Shown in pieces: positions 54,635 through 63,310 of a DNA stretch of 64,000 nucleotides (position 1 is the stretch's first letter; every line of letters starts with the position of its first letter). The notes beneath the pieces are model-generated. The model was not told where the DNA came from. It saw only the letters and a program-made list of their open reading frames with translations, and did not search any database. Source of the DNA: Sphingomonas sp. 7/4-4 (GTDB lineage Bacteria; Pseudomonadota; Alphaproteobacteria; Sphingomonadales; Sphingomonadaceae); the NCBI RefSeq assembly GCF_027941955.1, contig NZ_CP115960.1:3550501-3614500 (forward strand), read 5' to 3'. A program made the position numbers and the translations under genes.

Positions 54635-55497
54635 CTATCGCTTCTGCCAGACCCGCACGTAATCGACTTCCATCTTCGACGGGAAGGCCGCGTCGTCGAT
54701 TCCTTCTGGCCGCCCCAGCCGCCGACGGCGACGTTGAGGATCAGATATTGCGGGCTGGCGAAGGGCCAGGTCGCGGGATCGCCCTTGTGGTCGTTGTCGA
54801 AGCGCATGTGGGCGTGTCCGTCCACGCCGATCAGGATGCGGTCCTCGTTCCAATCGAGCTGGTAATTGTGGAACGCGGTGCATGCGTCGGGCACCATCGC
54901 GTCAGCGCCTTTCTGGGTCTTGGCGACGTGGTTGTATGCCTTGGTGTGGATCGTGCCGTGGACGCGGCCGGGGTCCCAGCCGACATGCTCCATGATGTCG
55001 ATCTCGCCCATCGTCGGCCAGCCGGCCTTGCCGTCCGACGCCAGCATCCAGATCGCCGGCCAGAGCCCGCGCCCGCAGGCGAGCTTCGCGCGGACTTCGA
55101 TATAGCCGTATTTCCAGTCGCCCAGCCCTTTGGTGACGAGCTTGCCCGAGGCAAACTCCTGCCCGCCGAAATCGGCCTTGTCGGCGAGTCGCTCCTTACG
55201 AGCCTCGAGGATCAGATGCCCGTTCTCGACCCGGACATTTTCGGGACGGTCGGCGGCATAATATTGGCGCTCTTCGTTGTACCAGCCTTCCTTGTTGCGG
55301 CTGGTGTCGTACGCCCATTTCTTCGGATCAGGCGCGCCGGGAGCATCGAACTCGTCGGCCCAGACCTGGACATAGCCCGCCGGTACGCCGAGCGGCGCAT
55401 CGGTCTTGGAAGTGGTGGAAGATGCCGCGCTCTGGGCCGCGGCGGGAAGGGGCAGCAGGGCGGCGAGGGCCGCGAACAGCCCCCGCCCGAACCTCAT
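54635..55497 (-). CDS. GH16-family beta-glucanase (frameshifted)
   Basis: GH16 enzymes cut beta-1,3/1,4-glucans or galactans with retention. The signal peptide ([22 protein letters not shown]) is clear. The catalytic ExDxxE is [11 protein letters not shown], and the sheet [20 protein letters not shown] and [12 protein letters not shown] are typical. The frame breaks near CC at 54702-54703; one added base gives [21 protein letters not shown] and an end at 54635, about 287 residues. Its ATG overlaps the infC stop (ATGA), an odd link between a secreted enzyme and a translation factor. Confidence 0.88.
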
Positions 55498-56039
55498 TTG
55501 GGCGAGATGACCATCAGCATCTGACGGCCCTCCATGCGCGGATAGCTCTCGATCTTGGCGATCTCCGCCGTATCGTCCTGCACGCGCTTGAGCAGGATCA
55601 TGCCGAGCTGGCCGTGCGAAAGCTCGCGGCCCCGGAAGCGCAGGGTGACCTTCACCTTGTCGCCTTCGCCGATGAATTTGTGGATCGCCTTCATCTTCGT
55701 ATCATAATCATGATCGTCGATGTTCGGACGCATCTTGATCTCCTTGATCTCCTGCGTCTTCTGGGTCTTCCGCGCCTGGTTGGCCTTTTTCTGGGCCTCG
55801 TACTTGAACTTGCCGACGTCGAGGAACTTGGCGACGGGCGGATCGGCGTTGGGCGACACTTCGACAAGGTCGAGCCCAAGCTCGCGCGCCTGATCCATCG
55901 CCTCGCGCGTGAACATCACGCCGAGATTTTCGCCCTCATGATCGATCACCCGCACCTTGGGTGACTGAATGAATTCATTGAAGCGCGGGCCGTTCATCGG
56001 CGGCGGTGCCAGAGGGCGCCGGGATTGGGGAGGACGGAT
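55494..56039 (-). CDS. infC: Translation initiation factor IF-3, probable AUC start
   Basis: IF-3 keeps the 30S subunit free and checks the start codon. The N-domain ([25 protein letters not shown]), linker ([34 protein letters not shown]) and C-domain ([19 protein letters not shown]) are complete. No ATG stands at the expected start. AGGAG at 56052-56048 lies eight bases before ATC at 56039, giving (M)[19 protein letters not shown], the usual sphingomonad N-terminus and 181 residues. Rare start codons (AUU, AUC) in infC are known to allow self-regulation. An in-frame ATG at 55997 is a weaker alternative. It is not followed by rpmI-rplT. Confidence 0.93.
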   Translation of the reverse strand: MRPPQSRRPLAPPPMNGPRFNEFIQSPKVRVIDHEGENLGVMFTREAMDQARELGLDLVEVSPNADPPVAKFLDVGKFKYEAQKKANQARKTQKTQEIKEIKMRPNIDDHDYDTKMKAIHKFIGEGDKVKVTLRFRGRELSHGQLGMILLKRVQDDTAEIAKIESYPRMEGRQMLMVISPK

Positions 56040-56320
56040 AGGTATTTCTCCTGGGACTCGTGGGTTCAGCGTGGCGATATAGTCATTGACCCGAAGATTT
56101 GGAAGCCGCGCTGGCGCCACTGTGGCGCAAATGCACCAGTTGGTAGGCACGGCCCTGCGGATCGGTCTCCGTACGGCCCCTTGCTGCGACGCAGCAACAC
56201 TTCCTTACACACGCGGCCGATTTCTTCCGATACCTCGTATGGCGCTGGATGCGGAGCCTGCCCGATGCGAGGCAAGCCCGATCCGGACCGCAGGGGACCA
56301 CCACCTAAAGGGGAGTCCCA

Positions 56321-57139
56321 ATGAAAAAATGTCTCGCGCTCGCCATCCTGCTCGGTTCGGCCACGCCCGCCTTCGCGCAGGAAGAGGAGCCGCCCAAGGC
56401 CGTCACTGTCTCGGGCAGCGTCGCGCTCGTTTCCGACTATCGTTTCCGCGGGGTCTCGCAGACCGACGAGGAGATGGCGATCCAGGGCGGCCTGACGGTC
56501 AGCCATGAGAGCGGCCTCTATGGCGGCGTCTGGGCATCGAACCTTTCCGGCTGGGGCACGTTCGGCGGCGCCAACATGGAGCTCGATCTCTATGCGGGAT
56601 ACAAGCTTCCGCTCGGCGACGGCGCCGCGCTCGATGTCGGCCTGACCTGGTACATGTATCCGGGCGGGTTCCAGAACACCGATTTCGCCGAGCCTTATGT
56701 CAAGCTCTCGGGCTCGCTCGGCCCGGTGACGGCGCTGGCCGGCGTGGCCTATGCGCCCAAGCAGGAAGCGCTCGGCAATTTCTCGGCGACGCCGCAGAGC
56801 AACGGCCAGTCCGAGGACAATCTCTATGTCTGGGGCGATCTCTCTGGGGGCGTGAAGGGAACGCCGCTGACGCTCAAGGGGCACATCGGCTATTCGAACG
56901 GCAACCCCGGGCTCGGGCCGAATGGCACCAGCCTCTCGCCCACCGGCGAATATCTCGACTGGATGCTCGGTGCGGATCTCGCGATCCCCGGCACGCCGCT
57001 GACGCTGGGCGTCGCTTATACCGACACCGACATCAGCGAGAGCGAGTCGGCCTATCTGCTGCCGAACTTCTCGTCGACCAAGGATGGGTCGAGCATCGCA
57101 GGGAGCCAGGTGGTGTTCTCGGTGAGCGCGGCCTTCTAG
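56321..57139 (+). CDS. TorF-family putative porin
   Basis: A 272-residue outer-membrane beta-barrel protein. The signal peptide (MKKCLALAILLGSATPAFAQ) is followed by the TIGR02001/TorF start VSGSVALVSDYRFRGVSQTDEEMAIQGGL and repeated amphipathic strands ending in an aromatic residue (SAAF). AAAGGGGAG before the ATG is a strong ribosome site. It is divergent from infC, with 281 bp between; that gap must hold both promoters. Solute specificity unknown. Confidence 0.9.
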   Translation: MKKCLALAILLGSATPAFAQEEEPPKAVTVSGSVALVSDYRFRGVSQTDEEMAIQGGLTVSHESGLYGGVWASNLSGWGTFGGANMELDLYAGYKLPLGDGAALDVGLTWYMYPGGFQNTDFAEPYVKLSGSLGPVTALAGVAYAPKQEALGNFSATPQSNGQSEDNLYVWGDLSGGVKGTPLTLKGHIGYSNGNPGLGPNGTSLSPTGEYLDWMLGADLAIPGTPLTLGVAYTDTDISESESAYLLPNFSSTKDGSSIAGSQVVFSVSAAF

Positions 57140-57185
57140 GCGCGAACGGAATGTGGGTCGGCTTCCCGGGCCGGCCCGCAACCGC

Positions 57186-58309
57186 TCAGAGCGGCCAGAG
57201 CCGGTCTATCGGCCGCTCGAGAACGCGCGCGGCGACTGCATGCAGATTGGTGGGCGAAAGCCGTCCGGTGCGGGTGGCTCGATCGAGCCACGCCTCGATC
57301 GAGCCGCCGGTATCGCTCCATTTGTCCTGCCGGAGCATGCCATAGAGCCCGGCGGCGAGGACATGGATGCCGTCGTCATTGTCGCGCCAGCGATCGGCCG
57401 GATTGCGCGCCACGCCCAGCCGCTCGCTGATCAGCTGATCGAGCGCCTGGACCATGTCCTCGTTCAGATAGCCGTCGAGGCTGGTATAGCCCCATTTGGG
57501 ATCGTGCTCGCGGACGATGTGCGGGATCAGCGGGTCCCTGGCCAGCACCGCCAGCGCGGCCTTCGCCACCGGGCCGTCCATCGGGAACGGCGGATGGAGC
57601 ATCTCGTGCGCGGCGTTGCGGACGGTGATCGCGAGGTTCCAGTCGGCGGCCTGGAGGAAGGTCTGGCCCTGCACCTTGATGCCGTGCGGCTTGCAGAAGC
57701 GGAGCAGCACCACTTCGATCTCGGGCGCGAAGCTGCGGCCGGTGAGCTTCTGCTGCAGGCGGATCACGTCGAAGGGCGCGAGATCGCGCTGGAGCTGGGG
57801 AATGCGCGAGGCGAGCTCCTCCGAGCGCGCATTGCGGAAGGCAGCGAAGCCGGCGGTGCGCATCGCCGTGAACACCGCGACGAGGCGGGGGCGGTGGCGG
57901 CGAGCCATTTCCATTCGGCTTCGTCCCAATAGGGGCTCTTCTGGAGGCTCGGGCGGATGCGGGCTTCGGGATCGGCGAGCGCAGTGATGACGGCGTCGAG
58001 CGTGGAGACGTCGGTGCCCGAGATCTTGCTCGACAGGACCGGGCCGAGCAGGCCGAAACCCGCGGTGCCGGCTTCCTTCCACAATGCCGCGATCTCGGCG
58101 CGGACCGGATCGGGGAGCGGGAACGCCTTCGCGTCCTCGGCATAATAATTCTGGTAGAGCGGCTCGCCCGACAGCGGCCCGAGAAACGCGATCGCGTCAT
58201 GGCCTTCCGAGCTGGTGACTTTCCAGCGCGTGATGGATGCGGTCTGCGCGAGGGCGCCGGGTGCGGCGAGTGCGCCGAGCGTGGCGGCGAGGAAGAGGCG
58301 ACGGTCCAT
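57186..58309 (-). CDS. Secreted protein with HExxH motif, unknown (frameshifted)
   Basis: A protein of about 374 residues with a signal peptide (MDRRLFLAATLGALAAPGALAQ). I do not recognise a family. It contains NAAHEMLHPP, an HExxH zinc-peptidase motif (about residue 240), with acidic residues downstream (LNEDMVQALDQLISE) that could give a third ligand, so a gluzincin-like metallopeptidase is possible. The frame breaks at five G (57887-57891); one added base joins AATAP to RLVAVFTAMRTAGFAAF. It lies between araC and the TorF porin, 9 bp after the AraC gene. Confidence 0.7.
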
Positions 58310-58318
58310 GTGCCCGGT

Positions 58319-59002
58319 CTAGCGGGCGGAAGCTCCGGCGGATTGAACGGACTTTGCCTTGAGGCGTGCGGGCGGATGACCGGTCATCGCTAACACAGAG
58401 CGAGTGAAATGGGCCTGATCGGCGAAGCCGTGCTCCGCGGCGAAAACCGCGAGGCTGCCCTGCCAGCGATCGAGCGCGAGCAATGCGCGGCGGGTGCGCG
58501 CCTCGAGACGATAGCGCTTGGGGCTGACGCCATAAGCGCGCGCGAAGCCGCGGCTGACCGACGCGGGATCGAGGCCCATCCGATCCGCCCATGCAGCGAT
58601 CGGAACGGCGGGATCGTCGCGCAGCGCAGTGGCGAGCAGATCGGGCCAGTCCATGGCGCATGCGGCATCGGGCCGGAAGCTCCCGCGAACCAGCTCGGCG
58701 GCCGCCAGTGGATCGCGCTCCGCCATGCGGGCGACGGCGTCGGGATCGGCGACGCTGCCCGCACCGGCGAGGCCGGGCAGAGCGGGCAGGTTGAGCACGC
58801 GTGCGCCGCCCGCGCCGAAATGGTCCTGATGCGCCGCCCAGCGATCGTGGATCACGACGGTGCCCGGCCGTGCGGCGAGACGGCCGCCGTCGCCGGCCTC
58901 TTCATATCCGCCGGCGAGCACCAATGCGACATAGCCATGGACATGGCGGTGCCGCGGCAGGCGATCGCCCGCCGCGTGCCGGCCGATGCCGCTATGGCTC
59001 AC
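58319..59002 (-). CDS. AraC-family transcriptional regulator
   Basis: A 227-residue regulator: N-terminal cupin sensor (HRHVHGYVALVLAGGYEEAGDGGR, VVIHDRWAAHQDHFGAGGARVLNLP) and C-terminal AraC domain (AAWADRMGLDPASVSRGFARAYGVSPKRYRLEART and LAVFAAEHGFADQAHFTRSVLAMTGHPPAR). It follows thrS by 7 bp and precedes the HExxH gene by 9 bp, so all three are likely co-transcribed. Confidence 0.9.
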   Translation of the reverse strand: MSHSGIGRHAAGDRLPRHRHVHGYVALVLAGGYEEAGDGGRLAARPGTVVIHDRWAAHQDHFGAGGARVLNLPALPGLAGAGSVADPDAVARMAERDPLAAAELVRGSFRPDAACAMDWPDLLATALRDDPAVPIAAWADRMGLDPASVSRGFARAYGVSPKRYRLEARTRRALLALDRWQGSLAVFAAEHGFADQAHFTRSVLAMTGHPPARLKAKSVQSAGASAR

Positions 59003-59009
59003 CGATCGC

Positions 59010-61016
59010 TCACTGCGCCCGCAGGTCGGGTGCGGAGGCCTCTTCGACCAGCTTGGCCACGACCTCGTCCAGCGTCAGCATCTGCTGGCCCTGGCTTCCC
59101 AGCACGCGCAGCGCGACGGTGCCTTCGTCGGCTTCGCGCTTGCCGACCACCAGCAGGTTCGGGACCTTGGCCACCGAATGCTCGCGGACCTTGTAGTTGA
59201 TCTTCTCGTTGCGCAGATCGGTCTCGACGCGGATGCCCGCCGCGCGCAATTTGTCGGTCACCTGCAGCGCATATTCGTCGGCATCCGAGACGATCGTCGC
59301 GACTACGGCCTGGGTCGGCGCCAGCCAAACCGGCAGCTTGCCGGCGAAATGCTCGATCAGGATGCCGATGAAGCGTTCGTACGATCCGAAGATCGCGCGG
59401 TGGAGCATCACCGGGCGATGGCGCTCGCCATCCTCGCCGACATAGGACGCGTCGAGCCGTTCGGGCAGCACGCGGTCCGACTGAAGCGTGCCGACCTGCC
59501 AGGTCCGCCCGATCGCGTCGGTCAGATGCCACTCCAGCTTGGGCGCATAGAAGGCGCCTTCGCCGGGCAGTTCCTCCCAGCCATATTCCTCGGTAGCCAG
59601 CCCAGCGCGGACCACGGCGTCGCGCAGCTCGGTCTCGGCCTGGTCCCACATTGCGTCGGTGCCGAAGCGCTTGTCGGGGCGTAGCGCCAGCTTGATCGCA
59701 TAGGTGAAGCCGAAATGACGATAGATGCGGTCGGCGAGCTCGCAGAATGCGCGGACCTCGTCGACGATCTGGTCCTCGCGGCAGAAGATGTGCGCATCGT
59801 CCTGGGTGAACTGGCGGACGCGCATCAGCCCGTGCAGCGCGCCGTGCGGCTCGTTGCGGTGGCAGCAGCCGTTTTCGTACAGCCTGAGCGGCAAGTCGCG
59901 ATACGATTTGATGCCCTGCTTGAAGATCAGGATGTGCGCGGGGCAGTTCATCGGCTTGAGCGCCATCCACTGCGCGTCGTTCGAGACGATGGGCCCGTCG
60001 TCCTCGGTGTTGGGCACTTCGTCGGGGATGACGAACATGTTCTCGCGATATTTGCCCCAATGGCCGGACTGCTCCCATTGGCGCGCGTCCATCACTTGCG
60101 GGGTCTTCACTTCGCGATAGCCCGCGGCGTCGATCGCGCGGCGCATATAAGCCTCGAGCTCGCGCCAGATGGTGAAGCCGTGCGGGTGCCAGAATACCGA
60201 TCCGTGGGCTTCGGCCTGGAGGTGGAACAGGTCCATCTCTGCCCCAAGCTTGCGGTGGTCGCGCTTGGCCGCCTCCTCGAGCCGCATCAGATGCTCGTCG
60301 AGCTGCTTCTTGTTGAGCCAGCCGGTGCCGTAGATGCGCGAAAGCATCGCGTTCTTCTGGTCGCCACGCCAATAGGCGCCCGAGACGCGCGTCAGCTTGA
60401 ACGCATTGGGATCGACCTTGCCGGTGGAGGCGAGATGCGGGCCGCGGCACATGTCGAGCCACGAATCCGCACCCTTGCCGGCGCGGTACACCGTCAGTTC
60501 CTCGCCTTCGGGAAGCTCCTGCGCCCATTCGGCCTTGAAGGTCTCGCCTTGCTTCTGCCAGCGCGCGATCAGGTCGGCGCGCGACCAGACTTCGCGGATG
60601 AGCGGCGCGTCGGCCGCGATGATCTTGCGCATCTCGGCTTCGATCGCGGGCAGATCCTCCTCGGTGAAGGGGCGGTCCTTCGGCGCGAAATCGTAATAGA
60701 AGCCGTCATCGGTCGACGGGCCGAAAGTGATCTGGGTGCCGGGAAACAGCTTTTGCACCGCTTCGGCGAGGATGTGCGCATAATCGTGGCGCGCCAGTTC
60801 GAGCGCGTCCTTCTCGTCCCGCGCAGTGACGAGCGCGAGCTGCGCGTCGCCTTCGAACGCCCGCCCGATGTCGCGCAGTTCGCCGTCGACGCGCGCGGCG
60901 AGCGCGGCCTTGGCGAGCCCCGGACCGATCGCCGCGGCGATGTCCGCCGGGGTAGTCCCCGGGGCTACCTCACGGACGGAACCGTCGGGCAGCGTGATAC
61001 GGAACATCTCGGACAC
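59010..61016 (-). CDS. thrS: Threonyl-tRNA synthetase
   Basis: ThrRS charges tRNA-Thr. The 668-residue protein has the N-terminal TGS domain ([30 protein letters not shown]), the editing domain with the HxxxH and Cys ligands ([19 protein letters not shown]), the class II catalytic core ([46 protein letters not shown]) and the anticodon-binding domain. Full length. In enterobacteria thrS sits just before infC; here three genes lie between them. Confidence 0.98.
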   Translation of the reverse strand: MSEMFRITLPDGSVREVAPGTTPADIAAAIGPGLAKAALAARVDGELRDIGRAFEGDAQLALVTARDEKDALELARHDYAHILAEAVQKLFPGTQITFGPSTDDGFYYDFAPKDRPFTEEDLPAIEAEMRKIIAADAPLIREVWSRADLIARWQKQGETFKAEWAQELPEGEELTVYRAGKGADSWLDMCRGPHLASTGKVDPNAFKLTRVSGAYWRGDQKNAMLSRIYGTGWLNKKQLDEHLMRLEEAAKRDHRKLGAEMDLFHLQAEAHGSVFWHPHGFTIWRELEAYMRRAIDAAGYREVKTPQVMDARQWEQSGHWGKYRENMFVIPDEVPNTEDDGPIVSNDAQWMALKPMNCPAHILIFKQGIKSYRDLPLRLYENGCCHRNEPHGALHGLMRVRQFTQDDAHIFCREDQIVDEVRAFCELADRIYRHFGFTYAIKLALRPDKRFGTDAMWDQAETELRDAVVRAGLATEEYGWEELPGEGAFYAPKLEWHLTDAIGRTWQVGTLQSDRVLPERLDASYVGEDGERHRPVMLHRAIFGSYERFIGILIEHFAGKLPVWLAPTQAVVATIVSDADEYALQVTDKLRAAGIRVETDLRNEKINYKVREHSVAKVPNLLVVGKREADEGTVALRVLGSQGQQMLTLDEVVAKLVEEASAPDLRAQ

Positions 61017-61180
61017 GGGATTGGGACTTTCACTGGAGGACTTCGGGAGCGCGGCTTATGCCCGCGCAGGCGCGATATAGGCAAGGCGGACGGCAACCGC
61101 AAAAATCGGCAATAGTCTGATGATTGCCACTTGCGCTGCGCGTCCAATCGGTTTCAGATCATGCGATGCTGAACCGACAT

Positions 61181-62199
61181 ATGAACCGGCGGGACCTGAT
61201 CGCGGGCGGCGCCGCGCTCTCGATCGCCGCCGCAACGCCCGGCATCGCGCACGCGAAGGGCGTGAAGGTCACCAACCCCTCGTGCTCCAGCGCGCCGATC
61301 CGCAGATATTGCGCCATGGCGGCTGGTTCTATTTCACCGGCTCGGTCCCCGAATATGACCGCATCGTGCTCCGCCGCGCGAGGACGGTCGCCGGCCTCAA
61401 GGACGCACCCGAGACCGTGATCTGGCGCCGTCCGGCGAGCGGCAGGATGGCCGGCTATATCTGGGCGCCCGAGGTCCATCATTTCGATGGTGCCTGGCAT
61501 TTCTATTTCGCGGCCGGCAATAGCGACGACAAGTTCCGCATCCGCACCTATGTCTTGCAGGGGCGCGGCGAGAACCCGCTGACCGCCGACTGGTCGCTGC
61601 TCGGCCAGTTCGAGACGCCCTGGGACACGTTCACGCTCGACAGCACGACCTTCGAGCACAAGGGCACCCGCTATATCTGCTGGGCGCAGCGCGAACCCGG
61701 GATCGAGACCAACAGCAATCTCTATCTCGCCCCGCTCAAGACTCCCAATACGCTCGCGGCGGCGCCGGCGCGGCTGACGGTGCCGACGCTCGATTGGGAA
61801 GTGCGGGGCTTCAAGGTCGCCGAAGGGCCGGCATTGCTCGCGCGGGGCGGCAAGCTGTTCCTCACCTATTCGGCAAGCGCCACCGATGCGCGTTACTGCA
61901 TGGGGATGCTCACTGCCGACGCCGACAGCGACATCATGGACCCGAAGTCGTGGAGCAAGTCGTCGGTGCCGGTGTTCGCGACGTCGGAGGCGAACAAGGT
62001 CTATGGCCCCGGCCATAACGGCTTCGTCGTCGACGAGACCGGCCGCGATCTATTGGTCTATCACGGCCGCGACTATCGCGAGATCAAGGGCGATCCTCTG
62101 TTCGATCCGAACCGCCATACGCGGGTGCAGCCGATCCATTATCGGGCGGACGGGACGCCCGATTTCGGCGTGCCGGTGGCGAACGGGGTGCTTCGCTAA
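61181..62199 (+). CDS. GH43-like five-bladed beta-propeller glycosidase (frameshifted)
   Basis: A secreted glycoside hydrolase of the GH43 type, usually arabinofuranosidase or xylosidase. The twin-arginine-like start MNRRDLIAGGAALSIAAATP is out of frame with the body: one base is missing at four C (61276-61279). Adding it gives NPLVLQRADPQILRHGGWFYF. Expected catalytic residues are visible: Asp in RADPQIL, Asp in FTLDSTTFEHKG and Glu in KVAEGPALL. IWAPEVHHFDGAWHFYFAA is also typical. About 339 residues. An in-frame ATG at 61166 is an alternative start. Confidence 0.85.
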
Positions 62200-62202
62200 A
62201 AT

Positions 62203-62330
62203 CCTCCCCCGCGCAGCGGGGAGGGGACCACGAAGTGGTGGAGGGGCGTAGCCGCGGGCGATGTCGCTTGGGGAGAGGCCCCTCCGTCGCCTTCGGCGCC
62301 ACCTCCCCGCTTCGCGAGGGAGGATTTAGA
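62203..62330. repeat. Dispersed inverted repeat between convergent genes
   Basis: AAATCCTCCCCCGCGCAGCG at the left faces CCCCGCTTCGCGAGGGAGGATTT at the right. Inside, GGGAGGGGACCACGAAGTGG and GGCCCCTCCGTCGCCTTCGGC make smaller hairpins. It is related to the CCTCCCC block at 43245-43345 and fills the gap between the GH43-like and LD-carboxypeptidase genes, where it could stop transcription from both sides. Confidence 0.75.
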
Positions 62331-62333
62331 AGG

Positions 62334-63152
62334 TTAAGCCAGTCCGAACGGCACCACGCGGTTCAGCTCGACATGGCCGATTTCGGCGCGGCCGAGATAG
62401 GGGACCTTCATGTCGCGGCACCAGCGCGTGATGATCTGTTCGATCGTCTCGCCGAAGTCGTTGCCGTTGTCGACCACCGAGCTCACTGCGCCGAGCCGCA
62501 CGCCGGCGATGCCCTTGAGCTGGGTGGCGTGCGCCATCTGGAACAGCATCCGGTCGATCCGGTAGAGCGGCTCGTCGACTTCCTCGATCATCAGCACATG
62601 ATCGGTGAGATCGGGCAGCCATTTGGTGCCGATCATCGAAGCGAGGATGGCGAGGTTGAACGCCGCGGCCGGGCGTCCGTCGGCAAGGCTCGGCTCGAGC
62701 GCGCGGCGGTCCTTGTCGATCAGCCAGCCGAGCGCCCAGCCCGCCGCCTCGCCGGTATCGTTCTGGCCGATGCTGCTGGCCATCGAGGCGTGCACCGAAC
62801 GTCCGATCCGTCGCGCATAGAGCGCGCCGAGCAGGAACCCCATGTCGGAGAAGCCCATATAGGTCTTGCGCCCCGCGGCGGCGCCCAGCTGGGGCATCAC
62901 CATGTCGAGGATGCGATTCGAGCCATAGCCGCCGCGCGCGAACCAGATCGCGTCGAAGGCGGGATCGTTGGCAACTTCCAGGAACGCCGCGGCGCGCTGC
63001 TCGTCGGTGCCCGCGAAATGGCCGGCTTCGTAATAGCATTGCTCGTGAAACACGATGTCGTGGCCGGGATAAGTGAGCGCCATGAACGCCGCCATCCGCA
63101 GCGAGCTTTCGCGCGTGACGGGTCTTGCCGGTGCTACCACTCCGATGCGCAT
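62334..63152 (-). CDS. LD-carboxypeptidase (family S66, LdcA-like)
   Basis: LD-carboxypeptidases remove the terminal D-Ala from murein tetrapeptides so that the tripeptide can be reused. The 272-residue product has the S66 features: VVAPARPVTRES, ARGGYGSNRILDMV, the nucleophile in MGFSDMGFLLGAL, and catalytic Glu/His regions (MIEEVDEPLYRIDRML, AEIGHVELNRVVPFGL). Start at 63152 (MRIGVVAPARP) is typical; upstream in-frame sequence is part of a dispersed repeat. It is divergent from the Mpl-type ligase, its natural partner in recycling. Confidence 0.9.
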   Translation of the reverse strand: MRIGVVAPARPVTRESSLRMAAFMALTYPGHDIVFHEQCYYEAGHFAGTDEQRAAAFLEVANDPAFDAIWFARGGYGSNRILDMVMPQLGAAAGRKTYMGFSDMGFLLGALYARRIGRSVHASMASSIGQNDTGEAAGWALGWLIDKDRRALEPSLADGRPAAAFNLAILASMIGTKWLPDLTDHVLMIEEVDEPLYRIDRMLFQMAHATQLKGIAGVRLGAVSSVVDNGNDFGETIEQIITRWCRDMKVPYLGRAEIGHVELNRVVPFGLA

Positions 63153-63159
63153 GCGCTTG

Positions 63160-63262
63160 CCAATTCCCGTTCGCCCTGAGCTTGTCGAAGGGCCGTCCTG
63201 CTTCTCGGCTCGCAGGTAGAAGACAAAACGGTGCTTCGACAAGCTCAGCACGAACGGAAGGA
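63160..63262. repeat. Dispersed inverted repeat with CTTCGACAAGCTCAG arms
   Basis: CCGTTCGCCCTGAGCTTGTCGAAGGGCCG near 63169-63196 faces GCTTCGACAAGCTCAGCACG near 63233-63252. The arms are 15 bases or more of near-perfect complement. Elements with this GAGCTTGTCGAAG core are known as frequent intergenic repeats in sphingomonads and related bacteria. It lies between two divergent genes and must overlap their promoter region. Confidence 0.8.
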
Positions 63263-63310
63263 GATGTGCGGCCTTGCCCTCGCGTTGGGGATTGCCGATA
63301 GCGCGAGCCC

